Shown here piece by piece: positions 22,434 through 34,427 of a DNA stretch of 64,000 bases. Position 1 is the first letter of the stretch; each line of letters begins with the position of its first letter. Made by a program: the position numbers and the translations under genes. The DNA is taken from contig NC_061121.1 of NCBI RefSeq assembly GCF_002878395.1, forward strand, positions 9,766,830 to 9,830,829, given 5' to 3'. Under the pieces are notes generated by a model. It searched no databases. It worked only from the letters and a program-made list of their open reading frames with translations, and had not been told where the DNA came from. Source of the DNA: Capsicum annuum (Eukaryota > Streptophyta > Magnoliopsida > Solanales > Solanaceae).

Positions 22434-23437
22434 TGTTATCTTGTATGTATTCGAGTACAAGAATTTGTATACTAGAAACAATCACTTCAACTAGTTCAAG
22501 TTTAAAAATAAGAACTTAATGAAGTACAAAAGAAAATACCCTCAACACAAGATCAAAGTGATCTTTCTAAGAAGTGTATTTTATTTTTCAGAAATTAAGA
22601 TGAAATAGAATTTAAGACCAAGTCCCCCGACTTCATGGAGTGTCCTTAAGGAATAATTCCCCTCACTGTACCCGAGGTTAAGGAATCTTCCTCCCAGGAA
22701 AAATGTCCTTCAATCCGAACAATAGCGGTACCTCAAATTGTCGGATTCTACGAACTCACTCAATAGTTTAATTGATAACACAAAAATTTTAAAGACAAGA
22801 AGAGAGTGTTTATTTCAGAAAAATTCATGTCAAAACCTGTGAATGAAAGCAGGCTTATATACCCTATCAGATGCCTCTTCAAAAAGGTGTCAGTGGTTCA
22901 CTTAAATGGTGTGTAATTTCTGGAAATTCATATCCGTTCATCCAAATACCATGTCCTTTTCCGAACAGGTATAGCGGTTCACAAAATAGTGCATCATTTC
23001 GAAGTATCAGTTCAAAATAGTGCATTAGCTCATTGAAGAATTGCATCAGTTCGAAACACTATTTCAAAATCTGGATGCATGCATAAATGGAGGATTACTG
23101 TTGCGTTTTTTCCCTATGGTATTCGAATTAAATTTTTGTCAAATAAACTTTTTCTAAAAAGATAGATCTCATCGATCGATCATTTTCCAAATCCAAATTC
23201 TAAGCCGAAGCCGAAGCTAAAGACTGCGCGAGGCATCTCTTATTTCTTGCCTTACTTAGCATGTGGAGTAAGTGTTTTCTATTAAAAACACTCCATAGTT
23301 TCCTTCTCCCACCAATGTGATAGAATAAGTAAACTTTCCAATTTTGGGAGTACACCTTCTAAATTGGTGTCTCCTTTCTTCCACCATTTTCTCTCCATTT
23401 TCCATTCACACTTCCTCCATACATATTGAACCCAACA
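22434..23437 (-). repeat. 3' LTR of copia element 1
   Basis: On the plus strand it begins TGTTATCTTGTA and ends GAACCCAACA, so on the element's own strand it runs TGTTGGG...GATAACA. It is 1004 bp. The partner LTR is 28279-29296, clearly homologous throughout with scattered differences. The purine tract TGTGGGGGAT (minus strand, 23438-23447) lies just inside, as expected for a minus-strand element. Confidence 0.9.
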
Positions 23438-23573
23438 ATCCCCCACATGAATGGGGAATGGCTATTTTTCGTAAAAGTTTTACGGACAAGTATGTGATCA
23501 TCAAGCAAAGATTGATTGCATCTGGATAAGTGGGTTTTTCTTTGAACTTTTCATAGTGAACATGCATCGGACG

Positions 23574-23673
23574 NNNNNNNNNNNNNNNNNNNNNNNNNNN
23601 NNNNNNNNNNNNNNNNNNNNNNNNNNNNNNNNNNNNNNNNNNNNNNNNNNNNNNNNNNNNNNNNNNNNNNNNN
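23574..23673. other. Assembly gap (100 N)
   Basis: Exactly 100 Ns, the conventional placeholder for a gap of unknown size. It sits between the 3' LTR and RNase H part of copia element 1, so repeat collapse is the likely cause. The length of that element is therefore not certain. Confidence 0.98.
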
Positions 23674-24130
23674 TTTATGGTTCTCACGGTTTTGTTCTTT
23701 TCATCCATGAACACGTCTCGTTTTCATGAGAGCTTATAGAATAGGCCTTTACTAACATTCTCCTTGAAGCGGCTTCCACTTCGCCCTCACATAGGTGATT
23801 TCTAAACGTTCAATCCTATAGATTAAACTATTTGGTCAAATCTGTCAAATTTAGATAATCATTAAAAGACTTTTCACCTTAAGTCTTATCCTAGTTTACG
23901 ATACATTGTGTACATCATGAGAATAGATTGGGTAATTGACAATGTTGAACCTGTCAGACACAACTTTGTTTGATCTCCTTGAACCTAGCTCTTGGGATCT
24001 CCAGTCTGCTAGGTAGAGTTACCTCTATGCTGACTTGTCTTAGGCCTTAAACCTATTCCCTTGGATGTCCTTTCTACTCCTTCTCTAGATAGGCCTTTTG
24101 TAAGTGGATCCGACACATTATCCTTTGACT

Positions 24131-27100
24131 TTACATAGTCAACAGTGATAATTCCACTAGAGAGAAGTTTCCTTTATTATGTCTCCGTCGTATGTGATGA
24201 GATTTACCATTGTAAATCATGCTCTCTACCTTATCTATTGCCGCTTGGCTATCATAGTGTATACATACTGGTGCCACTGGCTTGGGCCAATAGAAATATC
24301 TTCCAAGAAATTCCTGAGCCATTCTGCTTCTTCACTGGTTTTATCTAATGCGACAAATTTAGATTCCATTCCAGAACGAGCAATACAAGTCTGTTTGAAT
24401 GATTTCCAAGAGACTGTTCCTCCACCGATAGTAAATACATATCCACTTGTGGATTTTACTTCGTTTGATATGGTGATCCAATTTGCATCACTATATCCTT
24501 CAATTACTACAGGATATTTATTATAATGCAAGGCATAATCTTGAATGTATTTAAGATACCCCAAAACTCTTTTCATTGTCATCCAATGAGTTTTGTTGGG
24601 ATTACTCGTGTACAGACTCAATTTATTGATAGCGCATACTATTTCTAGTCATTTATAGTTCATTATATACATTAAATATCCCAATACTCTTGCGTACTCC
24701 AATTGTGAGTCACTTTCATCTTTATTCTTTCAAAGTGCAAAGCTCACATCCAATAGAGTCTTGGCAATACCGAATTCCATATACTTGAACTCGTCAAGTA
24801 CATTTTTGATATAATGAGACTATGACAATGCCAACCCTTGTGGAGTTCGATGGATTCTTATACCTAAGATCACATCTATAACTCTAAGGTCTTTCATATC
24901 AAACTTGCTCTCGAGCATTCATTTTGTTGCATTTAGGTCAGAAATGTCTTTGTTGATGATCAACATATCATCCATATATAAACATACAATGACTTGGTTA
25001 TTTATAGTGTCTTTAATATAAATACATTTATCACATTCTTTTATTTTGAATCCGTTTTCCAACATGGTTTGGTCAAACTTTTCATGCCATTGTTTTGGTG
25101 CTTGCTTTAGTCCATACAATGACTTAATAAGTTTACACATCTTGTTTTCCTTTCCTAGAACCACAAAACCCTCAGTCCATTCCATGTATATTTATATCTC
25201 CAATTCTCCATTTGGGAAAGCGGTTTTCACATCTATTTGATGGATTTCAAGAACATATACCGCAGCCAAGGCAATTAACATTTGAATCGATGTTATCCTT
25301 GTTACTAGAGAGTATGTATCGAAGTAATCAAGGCCTTCTTTTTATTTGAAGCCTTTTACTACAATTCTTGCCTTGTATTTATAAATAGTACCGTCCGCTT
25401 TCATCTTCCTTTTGAAGATCCATTTAGATTCTAGTTTATTTCCGGGAGGAAGATCAACCAATTCCCATGTATGGTTGCTTAAGATTGAATCAATCTCACT
25501 ATTGACTGCCTTTTTCTAAAAGGATGAGTTAGAAGATGCCATCACTTTCTTAAATATTTGAGGCTCATTTTCTAAGAGAAATGTTACAAAATCCAATCCA
25601 AACGAAGTAGACGTTTTTTGACGTGTACTACATCTTGGATTTTCTTCATTATGTACATTCTCACTTGGTTCATCTCGAGGTCGTTTAGACCCTCCACTAG
25701 ACTATTCATGTCTAGTTTTATACAGATAAATGTTTTCAAAGAATTCAACATTGTCTGATTCAATTACCATATTTTCATTAATATCCAGATGTTCGGATTT
25801 ATGAACCAAAAATCGACATGCTTTACTACTTTTAGCATATCCTGTGAACATGCAGTCCACCATCTTAGGTCCTATCTTAACCCTTTTAGGCGTAGGAAGT
25901 TGAACCTTTGCTAGACACCCCACACTTTGAAATTTCTCAAGTTGGGTCTCCTTCCTTTTCATTTTTCATAAGGAATTGATTGTGTTTTACTATGGGGAAC
26001 TTTGTTGAGTATATGATTGGCTGTAAGGATAGCATCCCCCCATAAGTTTTGCGGTAAAGTAGAACTTATGAGTAAGACATTCATCATTTCCTTAAAAGTT
26101 AGGTTTTTCCTTTCCACAATTCCATTTAATTGAGGTGAATACGGGGTCGTAGTTTGATGGATGATTCCATTCTCTATACATATTTCGGTGAAGGGAGATT
26201 CATATTCTCTGCCCCTATCACTTCTTATCATTTTTATCTTTCTATCTAATTGATTTTCAACTTCAATTTTATATTTCCTAAATGCATCTACTTCTTCATC
26301 CTTACTATTTAGCAAATAGACTTAACAATATCTAGTGCAATCATCAATAAAAATTATGAAATACTTTTTCCCACCACGTGATGGTGTTGACTTCATATCA
26401 CAAATGTCAGTGTGTACTAAGTCTAAGGGATTGGAATTCCTTTCAACAGACTTATAAGGATTCTTTGCATACTTTAATTCCACACATGCTTGACACTTTG
26501 ATTTATTTCACTCAAAGTTTGGCAAAACTTCTAAGTTAATCAGTTTTCATAGCGTTTTGTAATTAACATGTCCTAAACGTTCATGTCATAAATCATAAGA
26601 CTCAAGCAAATAAGAAGAACTTGAACTTTTATTTATTTCATTATTCATTACATTCATCTTATAAAGGACCTCGGTGAGATAGCTTTTTCCTACATATATT
26701 TATCCTTTGTGGTTTATAATTTTTCCAAAAATAGTTACACATTTGAATCCGTTTTTGTGTAGAAGTGAAACAGAAATTAAATTCCAACGTAACTCCGGAA
26801 CATATAAGACATTGTTAAGTGTCAAGACCTTTCCTAAAGTCATTTTCAAGCATATTTTTTCTATTCCTTCTACCTTAGCAGTAGCGAACTTAGCCATGTA
26901 GATCATTTCTTCCACTTGAGCCGGAGCTAATAACGAAAACAACTCTTTGTTAGCACATACATGGCGAGTGGCACCAGAATCCATTCACCATTCCCGAGGA
27001 TTCCCCACCAAGTTGCATTCTGAGAACATAGCACACAGATTACCGCATTCTTTGTTGGATTCAATCATATTTGCTTGATCTTTTTTCTTGCCTTTCTTTG

Positions 27101-28033
27101 GGGCACGATAATCCGTGGACTTGTGGCTAATCTTGCCACAATTGAAGCATTTTCCCTTTAATTTCTTCATGGATTGATTGCTTCCTTGTTCAATTTTCTT
27201 CCTTTTCTTAGAATTGTTTTAGTCATCTTCCAAAATATGTTCTCCATTAATTGCAGAATTCCTTTTTGACCTTCTCTCGGCAGCTTTGTTATCCTCTTCA
27301 ATACGGAATCGGACAATAAGATATTCGACATTCATCTCCTTGCATTTATGCTTCAAGTAGTTTTTGAAGTCTTTCCATATTAGTAGTAGCTTCTGATTAT
27401 CGCTGCTACTTGGAAAGCATCATTGACAATCAAACCTACAAAACAGTTTATGTTAGTACTGAGAATATTTTAGATTTGTTCAACTAAGGTATTTTTCAAA
27501 GATATACCTTCTGCTAAGAGATCGTGGATAATTACTTGCAATTCCTGCACTTGAGAGACAACCGATTTGCTCTCTATCATTTTAAAATTCAGGAAACTTA
27601 CAACAAAGAATTTCTTAATTCCTGCACCCTCTTTCTTATATTTTCATTCAAGTGCCTCACATAATTCCTTCGATATCTTAGCTCCACTGTAAACATTGTA
27701 GAGGTCGTCTTGGATACCACTTAATATATAATTCCTGCAAAGGAAGTCCGAATGTTTTCAAGCTTCTCCAATCATGAAATGCTCTTTGTCTGAGGTTCCA
27801 TCGGGCACCTCAGGAGTATCCTCACAAGTGAACTTTTGAAGGCATAGTGTTGTGAGGTAGAAGGACATCTTTTGCTGCCATCGCTTAAAGTCAATGCCTG
27901 CAAATTTTTTGGGCTTCTCCGCAGGTGCCATTGGTTGCAGAGCATTTGCTCGACTTGTTGAGGCAATACTAGTTGCCCCCACATTCGTAGCCTCATCTTG
28001 CATTAGACTATCATTAGTCATTTTTCCTGTCAC
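24131..28033 (-). pseudogene. gag-pol of copia element 1, broken
   Basis: Parts from 5' to 3' on the minus strand: gag start (28033-27758, RWQQKMSFYLTTL); zinc knuckle (27170-26985, CFNCGKISHKSTDY, where the last Cys of CX2CX4HX4C has become Tyr); protease with DSGATRHV (26984-26700); integrase core with RSDRGREYES and VERKN (26315-25959); integrase C-terminal part (25962-25702); reverse transcriptase with YGLKQAPKQWHEKF and YMDDM (25185-24919); RNase H with YSDANW (24621-24235) and HYDSQAAI (24322-24131). Each segment is in a different frame or separated by stops, so no polyprotein can be made. The order protease-integrase-RT is diagnostic of Ty1/copia. Confidence 0.92.
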
Positions 28034-28278
28034 AATAAGACAAAAATATTTAGTATTTTCAGAATACTACTTGTAAAGTTAAGCAACTTTAAACTCTTCT
28101 TCTTGTTTCTAGTTAACAATGAAGTTTTTATGCCTTTCAATTGTCAGCCGAGTGAATTTTAAACTTGTGACAAAGATTTTATGTCTTCTAATCACTAGTT
28201 AAATTCAAACGGAGTAGAAATCTTAAAGATTTAATCTCCAAAAATAAGTAATACAGATTTTGGTATATTCCTTAAGAT

Positions 28279-29296
28279 TGTTATCTTGTATATATTCGGG
28301 TACATGAATCTGTATACTAGAAACAATCACTTCAACTAGTTCAAGTTTAAAAACAAGAACTCAATGAAGTACAAAAGAAAATACCCTCAACACAAGATCA
28401 ACGTGATCTTTCTAAAAAGTGTATCTTATTTTTCAGAAATTAAGATGAAATAGAATTTAAGACCAAGTCCCCCAACTTCACGGAGTGTCCTTAAGGAATA
28501 ATTCCCCTCACTGTACCCAAGTTTATGGAATCTTCCTCCTAAGATAAAATGACCTTCAATACGAATAATAGCGGTACCTCAAATTGTCGGATTCTATGAA
28601 CTCACTCAATAGTTTGATTGATCACACAGAAATTTTGAAGACAAGAGGAGAGTGTGAAAAATTCATGTCAAAAACTGTGAATGAAAGCAGGTTTATAGAG
28701 CCTATCAGATGCCTCTTCGAAAAGGTGGCAATGGTTCACTTAAATGGTGTGTCATTTTTGAAAATTTATGTCTGTTCATGTAAAGACCATGTCCTTTTCC
28801 GAACCGGTATACCAGTTCACGAAATAGTGCATCATTTCGAAGTATCATTTCAAAACAGTGCATCAGTTAGTTGAAGAATTGCATTAGTTCTAAACACTAT
28901 TTCGAAATCTTCAAAATCTGCATGCATGCATAAATGGAGGATTACTGTTGCATTTTTTCCCTTTGGTATTCAGATTAAATTTTTGTCAAATAAACTTTGT
29001 TCAAAAAGATAGATCTCATTGATCATTTTCCAAATTCAAACTTGAATCCGAATCCGAAGCAAAGTCGAGCGAGCAACGATGACAACGGCAAGCATCTCTT
29101 ATTTCTTACTTCAATTAGCATGTGGAGTAAGCGCTTTCTATTCAAAACACTCCATAGTTTCCTTCTCCCACCAATGTGGGAGAATTAGTGAACTTTCCAA
29201 ATTTGGGAGTACACCTTCTAAATTGGTGTCTCCTTCCTTCCACCATTTTCTCTTCATTTTTCATTCACACTCCTTCCATACATATTGAACCCGACA
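28279..29296 (-). repeat. 5' LTR of copia element 1
   Basis: Plus-strand ends TGTTATCTTGTA and GAACCCGACA; 1018 bp. Paired with 22434-23437. Followed by the right copy of the CAATG duplication. Confidence 0.9.
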
Positions 29297-29301
29297 CAAT
29301 G

Positions 29302-29672
29302 AAGAATTCAAAGTTGTTGTGGCCGAACACAAGGCTTCACGTCGATTGACGGTTGAAAGTCAAAAAGGAACTCGCAGCCAATTATTTGTCGTCGAAGGTT
29401 GAAGTCGCCGGGGATTGAAAGGAGAAATTTGCAGAGCTTTTGGTTGGGAGAAGTTGTTCCGAGAGAGACGAGATAGACGGTCGATGATTTGGAGAGGAGA
29501 AAGGTGTGGATTTATTTGTATTTTTGAAAAGATTAGAAGTTTTGAAAATATTAATCAACGCCACAATTAACTTAATCAAGTTTTCTAATTATGTTTTACC
29601 CTTCAAATTGATCAATGTCACCAATCCTTTATTCAATACTTAAAATACACCTTTCCTTCAATTTTCTCAACT
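29302..29672 (-). mobile_element. ULP1-MULE leader fragment (copy C), right part
   Basis: It continues 22433 and matches 16470-16858, including GAATTCAAAGTTGTTGTGG, GAAAGGAGAAATTTGCAG and CAATGTCACCAATCCTTTAT. Homology stops at CAATTTTC, the same point as in copy B, which marks the element's end. No matching target duplication was identified on the left. Confidence 0.8.
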
Positions 29673-30217
29673 AACTAATACCTACATAACATTTTACGCA
29701 GCATGTTTAAATATCTGTGAATGCAGTAAGTTGCTAGTACCTACATAACTTACCGTTTGTTATTCTTCTTCTTTCTTTCTTTCTTTTTTTTTTTTTGAGT
29801 TGAAATTTAATATTTCATGCGGCAAGTTTAAATATTTGTTAATGTATTTTATTTTACTAATATCTGCATAATATTTTACGCAGCAAGTTTAAATATCTGT
29901 GAATGCATTTTAACTTGCTAGTACCTACATAACTTACTGTTTGTTGTTCTTCTTCTTTTTTTCCTTTTTTGAGCTATAAATAAGGGTGGATCCATGATAT
30001 TGGGTAGGGGTCCTTATGATACTAGTAACTTTTGTTCAAACTTTGTATTGATATTAAAAAATCATTAATCATATAACAAATTGGTAGTTGAAAATCCATA
30101 AGAAAACTTCTTGCTTGACGCAATGTCGATTCTCCTTGGAGTCACACCATTCAATTTTTGTCAGGTAAAAATAAAATTTTACGTGTCAAGTTTTAATATC
30201 TGATCTGCATATTTTAA
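29673..30217. repeat. Diverged repeats of a 60-190 bp unit
   Basis: Four copies of the phrase TTTACGCAGCAAGTTTAAATATCTG or a diverged form occur at about 29690, 29812, 29873 and 30178. The two best copies also share AGTACCTACATAACTTAC and a CT-rich tail. Non-coding; origin unknown. Confidence 0.65.
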
Positions 30218-30307
30218 CTTTCTACTATCTACACAGCAAACATCAGAGGGAGATTAAGGGCTCTTTCTACTATCTACACAGCAAACATCAGAGGGAGATT
30301 AAGGGCT
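30218..30307 (+). repeat. Perfect 45-bp tandem duplication
   Basis: The unit starting CTTTCTACTATCTACACAG is present at 30218 and again at 30263, with no differences seen. The lack of divergence marks it as recent. Confidence 0.9.
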
Positions 30308-30450
30308 CGTTTGGTACAAGGATAAGGGATAACTAATTCCTAATTAATTTTAGGATGAACTTTTAATCAGAGTAAAAGGTGTGAAATTCAAGACTTTCTG
30401 AAAAGGAAAAAAGGAAACAAATTAAAATGAAGTGAGTATTAATTTCATCA
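30308..30450. other. MITE-like left end
   Basis: TTAAGGGCTCGTTTGGTAC (30299-30317), followed by GGATAAGGGATAACTAATT, is a familiar start of an abundant Solanaceae MITE. A matching inverted end was not found, so it is a fragment at best. The last stretch (about 30320-30450) holds no gene. Confidence 0.4.
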
Positions 30451-30459
30451 TTCTATTTA

Positions 30460-31823
30460 GGGAAAAGACTCAAATATGTCACTGAACTATCAGAAATGGC
30501 TCATTTATGTCATCAGTTAAAAGTTGACCTCATTCATGCCATCGTCGTTACAAAATCAGCTCATCCATGCCATTACTTTTTAATGGTGATTTTCAAAAAT
30601 AACTTTGCCACGTGGCCTTTTATTAGAGGTCCACGTCCTTAATTAAAATAAGCAAAAAGGCTCAAATATGACATTGAACTATCAAAAATGGCTCATTTAT
30701 GCCATCAGTTAAAAGTTTGTCTCATTCATGTCATTACCGTTATAAAATCAACTCGCTCATGTCATTACATTTTAATGATGGGTTTTTAAAAATAGCTTTG
30801 CCATGTGGTCTTTTATTAAAGATCCACGCCATTAATTAAAAAAAATCAATATTAATTTCAAATTATCTGAAATTAGTTAGTATCGGGATTATTTATTTTA
30901 GCATTTATACCATAATGATGGGAGAAGTTATCCCATATATATCGCGGGATTATTGGAATATTAGACTTCTTTTAAGCTGTTACGTGAAAATAATTTTTCA
31001 ACAATGTATGCTCCACTAATTCGTGATGGGAGAAGTTATTTCATATGCACGGCGGGATAATTGGGATAACATACTTCTTTTAAGTCATTATTGGGAAATT
31101 ATTTTTTCAATAATATATACTCCCCTAATTCGTGATGGGAGAATGGAGAAGTTCTATTGGTACGCCTCTTTCTTTTTCTTGCTTTCCCTAATCGTTCATT
31201 GGTTTATTTTTTTTGCAACTTCGGAGTATATATTGGAGTCACTGGAATTAAAACTAATTAGTTACTGTAGGATAAAATTTTTGAGGTTTCTGTTAGGCGT
31301 AACATTTATAATGATTTAGAATCAACTAATAATCACTATTTTTTCTAATTAGAAAAATAGTTATTGTTGTAGGAAAAAAATATTTTAATGGGTGTGGGTC
31401 GGATTATGTTAAATGAATCAGTTATTTTTAATGGGTCTAAGATATTTTGAAATTAATATTAATTTATTTTAATTAATGTCGCGGACCTCTAATAAAAGGC
31501 CACATGACAAAAGTACTTTTGAAAATCCACCATTAAAAACTAATAACAATGGTTTGAAGAGCTGAAATTTTAACTGATGACATAAATGAGTCATTTCTGA
31601 TAGTTTAATGGCATATTTAAGCCTTTTTTTCTTTTTTTAATTAATGACATAGACCTTTAATTAAAGGCCACGTGGTAAAGATGTTTTTGAAAACCACTGT
31701 TAAAAATTAATAGCATAGATGAGCCGATTTTATAAAGGCGATCTCATGAATGAACCAAACTTTTAACTGGTGGCATAAATGAGCCATTTCTGATAGTTTA
31801 ATGACATATTTGAGCCTTTTCCC
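30460..31823. mobile_element. Non-autonomous MULE with doubled terminal repeats and 9-bp target duplication
   Basis: The element starts GGGAAAAGACTCAAATATG and ends CATATTTGAGCCTTTTCCC. It is flanked by a perfect 9-bp duplication, TTCTATTTA (30451-30459 and 31824-31832), the signature of the Mutator superfamily. Each end carries the terminal repeat twice in tandem: left at 30460-30650 and 30654-30845, right at about 31467-31630 and 31632-31823. Each repeat has CCACGTGGC-type and ATTAGAGGTCCACG-type words. The interior (30846-31466) contains three units of about 108 bp starting TGATGGGAGAAG (30916, 31024, 31133). There is no transposase. The open frame at 31023-31319 crosses the repeat and is not a gene. 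Confidence 0.92.
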
Positions 31824-31832
31824 TTCTATTTA

Positions 31833-32110
31833 TGTAACACGTGTGTGCCTATATTCCCAAATCCCGACTGCTCCATCTTCGGCCACCAATTTACCATAGA
31901 CATCTTCTTTACTTCCTGGCAGCAAAAGTCCCATCCCCAGACAGCCCCCCATGCCAATTCCAAAGCCTACACCAAATCGAATAACCACTAGGTCCCAGAA
32001 TAATATTACCAAGTCAAAAAGACAATTTAGTTTTCTACAGTCAGCTACTGTTAATGTACTCGTCCTTGTTGACAACATTATGAACAGGAAGTTATCCCAG
32101 CTTGATTAGA
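31833..32110 (-). other. Unidentified Gly-rich open frame (possible exon remnant)
   Basis: An open frame on the minus strand (32078-31833) encodes a hydrophobic Gly-rich stretch, VIRFGVGFGIGMGGCLGMG, followed by a polar tail. GC content is higher than in the surroundings. It could be a captured exon with a short membrane segment. I do not recognise the family, and no splice sites are certain. It lies between the MULE and a copia fragment. Confidence 0.35.
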
Positions 32111-32114
32111 CATA

Positions 32115-32890
32115 TTATTGATTCCTTGGGTTCTCATTCTTCTTTGAAGGAACTTGGCTATTTAAACTAATTTTTGGGTGTCGAGGCTAAAAAAGTTCTA
32201 GATGGTCTTATTCTCTTTCAATCAAAATACATTCTTGACATTTTGTCTGAATTGGATATACAAAATTGTAAAGAAGTCTTGATATCAATGTGCTCTGGTA
32301 AACTACCTCGGGTAACTGATGGTTCTCCAATTTCTAATTCTATACTCTGCAGACATACCCTCAGTAAGTTGATATATTTATCATTCACATGGCCTTACAT
32401 TTCTTATGCTGTCAACAAACTGTCACAGGTTATGCATGACCCTTCATATGAACATTGGAAGGCAGTTCAAAGAATACTATGGTTTATCAAAGCCACGACA
32501 ACTTCAGGTCTTTATACTCTTTGCAACTTAGACTGCATTAATCTTTACATTTCAAATGATGCTGATTGGGCGGGAGACCTGAATGACAGGCTATGCTCTT
32601 TTTTGGGGGCACAATCTTGTGAGTTGGTTGTCAGAAAAATAATAAGATATATCTTGCTCATCTACAAAAATAGAGTAAAAATCAGTTTCAAATGCTCTTG
32701 CAGAACAAACATGGGTGCGCACCTTACTCAATGAATTGTGTATTATCATTCCAAATACACACACAATCTTTTGTGACAATGTTGGTGTGACTTATCTCTG
32801 TTGTAATCTAGTGTTCCATAGATATATGAAACATATTGTTGTTGACTTTTGTTATGTTATGAACCAAGTTCAAACACATCGGGTTGTTCT
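32115..32890 (+). pseudogene. Copia RT/RNase H fragment, 5' truncated
   Basis: It opens inside the C-terminal part of the reverse transcriptase (LGVEAKK, LFQSKYILDIL), then WPYISYAVNKLSQVMHDPS, and RNase H with ISNDADWAGDLNDR. The 3' part, in other frames, reads WVRTLLNEL and CDNVGVTYL. Frameshifts at about 32600 and 32710 break it. It runs directly into the LTR at 32891 in the same orientation, so that LTR is its own 3' LTR. Confidence 0.85.
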
Positions 32891-33230
32891 TATTGAAAGT
32901 TAATTCAGCCAGCTAGTTATCCATTAGTTAGTTAATGGTAGCCAGTTATTGTTACATTGAGCTACTGTATAATATAGTTGAGAGTTAGTTAGATAATCGA
33001 CGATGTGGAGCCGAGTGGTGAGCTAGCAATCATGTTCCATAAGTGTGATATAGTTGAGCTAAGACCTAAGAATTTTCTAGACAATTCTAGAAGGTATACT
33101 CTATACTCTAGTCTATAAATAAGACCTGCAACAGGTAGTTGCAAGTAATGTAAACAATTTCTCTGATAGTTGAATAATGAGCAAATATGCTTCTATGGCT
33201 TCTCTATTTTCATTATCTCTGTAAACTTCA
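32891..33230 (+). repeat. LTR shared by two copia bodies
   Basis: About 340 bp, starting TATTGAAAGTTAATTCAG (probably from an original TG start) and ending GTAAACTTCA, directly before a primer site. A TATA-type box (CTATAAATAAG, about 33113) and leader follow. An RNase H end lies directly upstream and a gag start directly downstream, so one LTR serves as 3' LTR of the left body and 5' LTR of the right one. An inverted piece of the first 70 bases occurs at 40537-40607. Confidence 0.8.
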
Positions 33231-33232
33231 CA

Positions 33233-33244
33233 TGGTATCAGAGC
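33233..33244 (+). promoter_or_regulatory. Primer-binding site (initiator Met tRNA), copia element 2
   Basis: TGGTATCAGAGC follows the LTR end after CA, the standard minus-strand priming site of plant copia elements. Confidence 0.9.
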
Positions 33245-33322
33245 CTTAGTATGTAAATACTGAAAGATAGAGATTAGATCTCTGTTTGCTGACTCTCTTA
33301 GAGTGCATTCATTGAATTTACA

Positions 33323-33582
33323 ATGGCACCAAAGAACGATCAGAGTGATCCCTTGTTCATTGGAGCTTCAGATGTATCTGGAGCTACATTGATTCTAATC
33401 GAACTGATTGGATCCGAAAACTATGGAATATGGAGTAGATCTATGAGGATTGCATTGCTCGGGAAGAGAAAGTTTGGTTTTGTATCTAGTGCATGCAGCA
33501 AGGGCTTATATAAAGAGGAATTACATAAGCAATGGGAGACCTACAATGCTATAGTGTTGTCCTAGCTGATGAGTTCAGTTAG
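33323..33582 (+). pseudogene. gag of copia element 2, N-terminal part
   Basis: ATG at 33323, then MAPKNDQSDPLFIGASD and ENYGIWSRSMRIALLGKRK, the usual copia gag N-terminus. The frame is closed by a stop at 33563. The coding sequence is then interrupted at 33582 by an Athila-like element and resumes at 37779 (SVSKDLLSGIVYATRVYEVW). Confidence 0.9.
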
Positions 33583-34427
33583 TGATACGCCCAAATTACA
33601 CCTCTCTTACGAGAGAGTAAGCGGTCGTTGTCAAATATATAACCCAACTAGGTTGGGGTCGAATCCCACAGGGAATATGGTGCTAATTAAGTTGTATGCA
33701 GATTAGTTGAATTTTAATCATTCATTTCTGTAAAATAAATAGGGGGATTTGATTCAGTTCACAAATTAATGATTTCAGTTTAACAAGATGAAATAAGTAT
33801 AGTGGTATTCAAATTCAGAGAAAGAGCAAGCTAGGGTTATGTCCACCTTGTAGTTTTCAATACTTTCTAACTCTGGGGTTTACGAATTCATACATGCATC
33901 ATGCTTACAGAGAAACGTATTGTATTTAATAACATAATCCTAGTGTTTCTCAACCATCAAGGACTAATTCACTTTAGTTCTCTCGAATCAAAAGCATTTA
34001 CCAAAAACAATACGAAATCTCCAAGTAGTTAATCCTTCTAAGGCATTAACATATGAAATAGGGGTTGGTAATCCTATTTTCTTGTCACTACTCTCCTTCC
34101 TGAACAACAACCTTTCTTTCGAACAAGTTGTATTTTAAGGCATATCCTCTATGTTTGCAACCACGAGAATTCAAGATAAACGAAGAGAGTATGATGTAAA
34201 CAAATCAATGCATAATGAATTCAAAACCCAAAGTAATAGATTGTATGCTACAAGTCTTCCATAACCCTAACTAATAAACTTAGCTACTCATGAATAAAAT
34301 GAAAATCACAATAGAAATATTCATCATACCAAAAACTAGAAGACGATCTTGGTGTGCGAATACTGAGAGCAAGAGCAAAAAACATTTTTCTCTCTCTCTC
34401 AAGCTAAGCCGCCCTTCTCTGCTCTCA
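33583..34427 (-). repeat. Truncated 3' LTR of the Athila-like element
   Basis: It matches 36483-37326 closely but lacks the counterpart of 37327-37773. On the element's strand this is the beginning of the LTR (U3). The break follows TTCTCTGCTCTC. Confidence 0.88.

Larger units (their letters stand above)
22434..29296 (-). mobile_element. Ty1/copia retrotransposon 1, complete but inactive
   Basis: A 6863-bp element on the minus strand with two LTRs of about 1.0 kb and a perfect 5-bp target duplication, CAATG (22429-22433 and 29297-29301). Order on the minus strand is gag, protease, integrase, reverse transcriptase, RNase H, which defines copia. It inserted into a ULP1-MULE leader: removing it rejoins sequence matching 16365-16858. 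The interior has many stops, frameshifts and a 100-base gap near the 3' LTR, so it cannot move by itself. The sequence after the 5' LTR (ATCTTAAGGA) does not match the usual initiator-Met primer site. Confidence 0.92.

Noticed and set aside
23406..23714. 102-residue frame across the N gap
   Set aside because: It exists only because Ns are read as open codons, and it overlaps an LTR end.
31023..31319. 98-residue frame inside the MULE
   Set aside because: It crosses the 108-bp repeat units, has no domain, and lies in a non-coding element.
33640..33672. tRNA-like B box (GGGGTCGAATCCC)
   Set aside because: It lies inside the Athila-type LTR with no A box or cloverleaf around it; likely an LTR motif.
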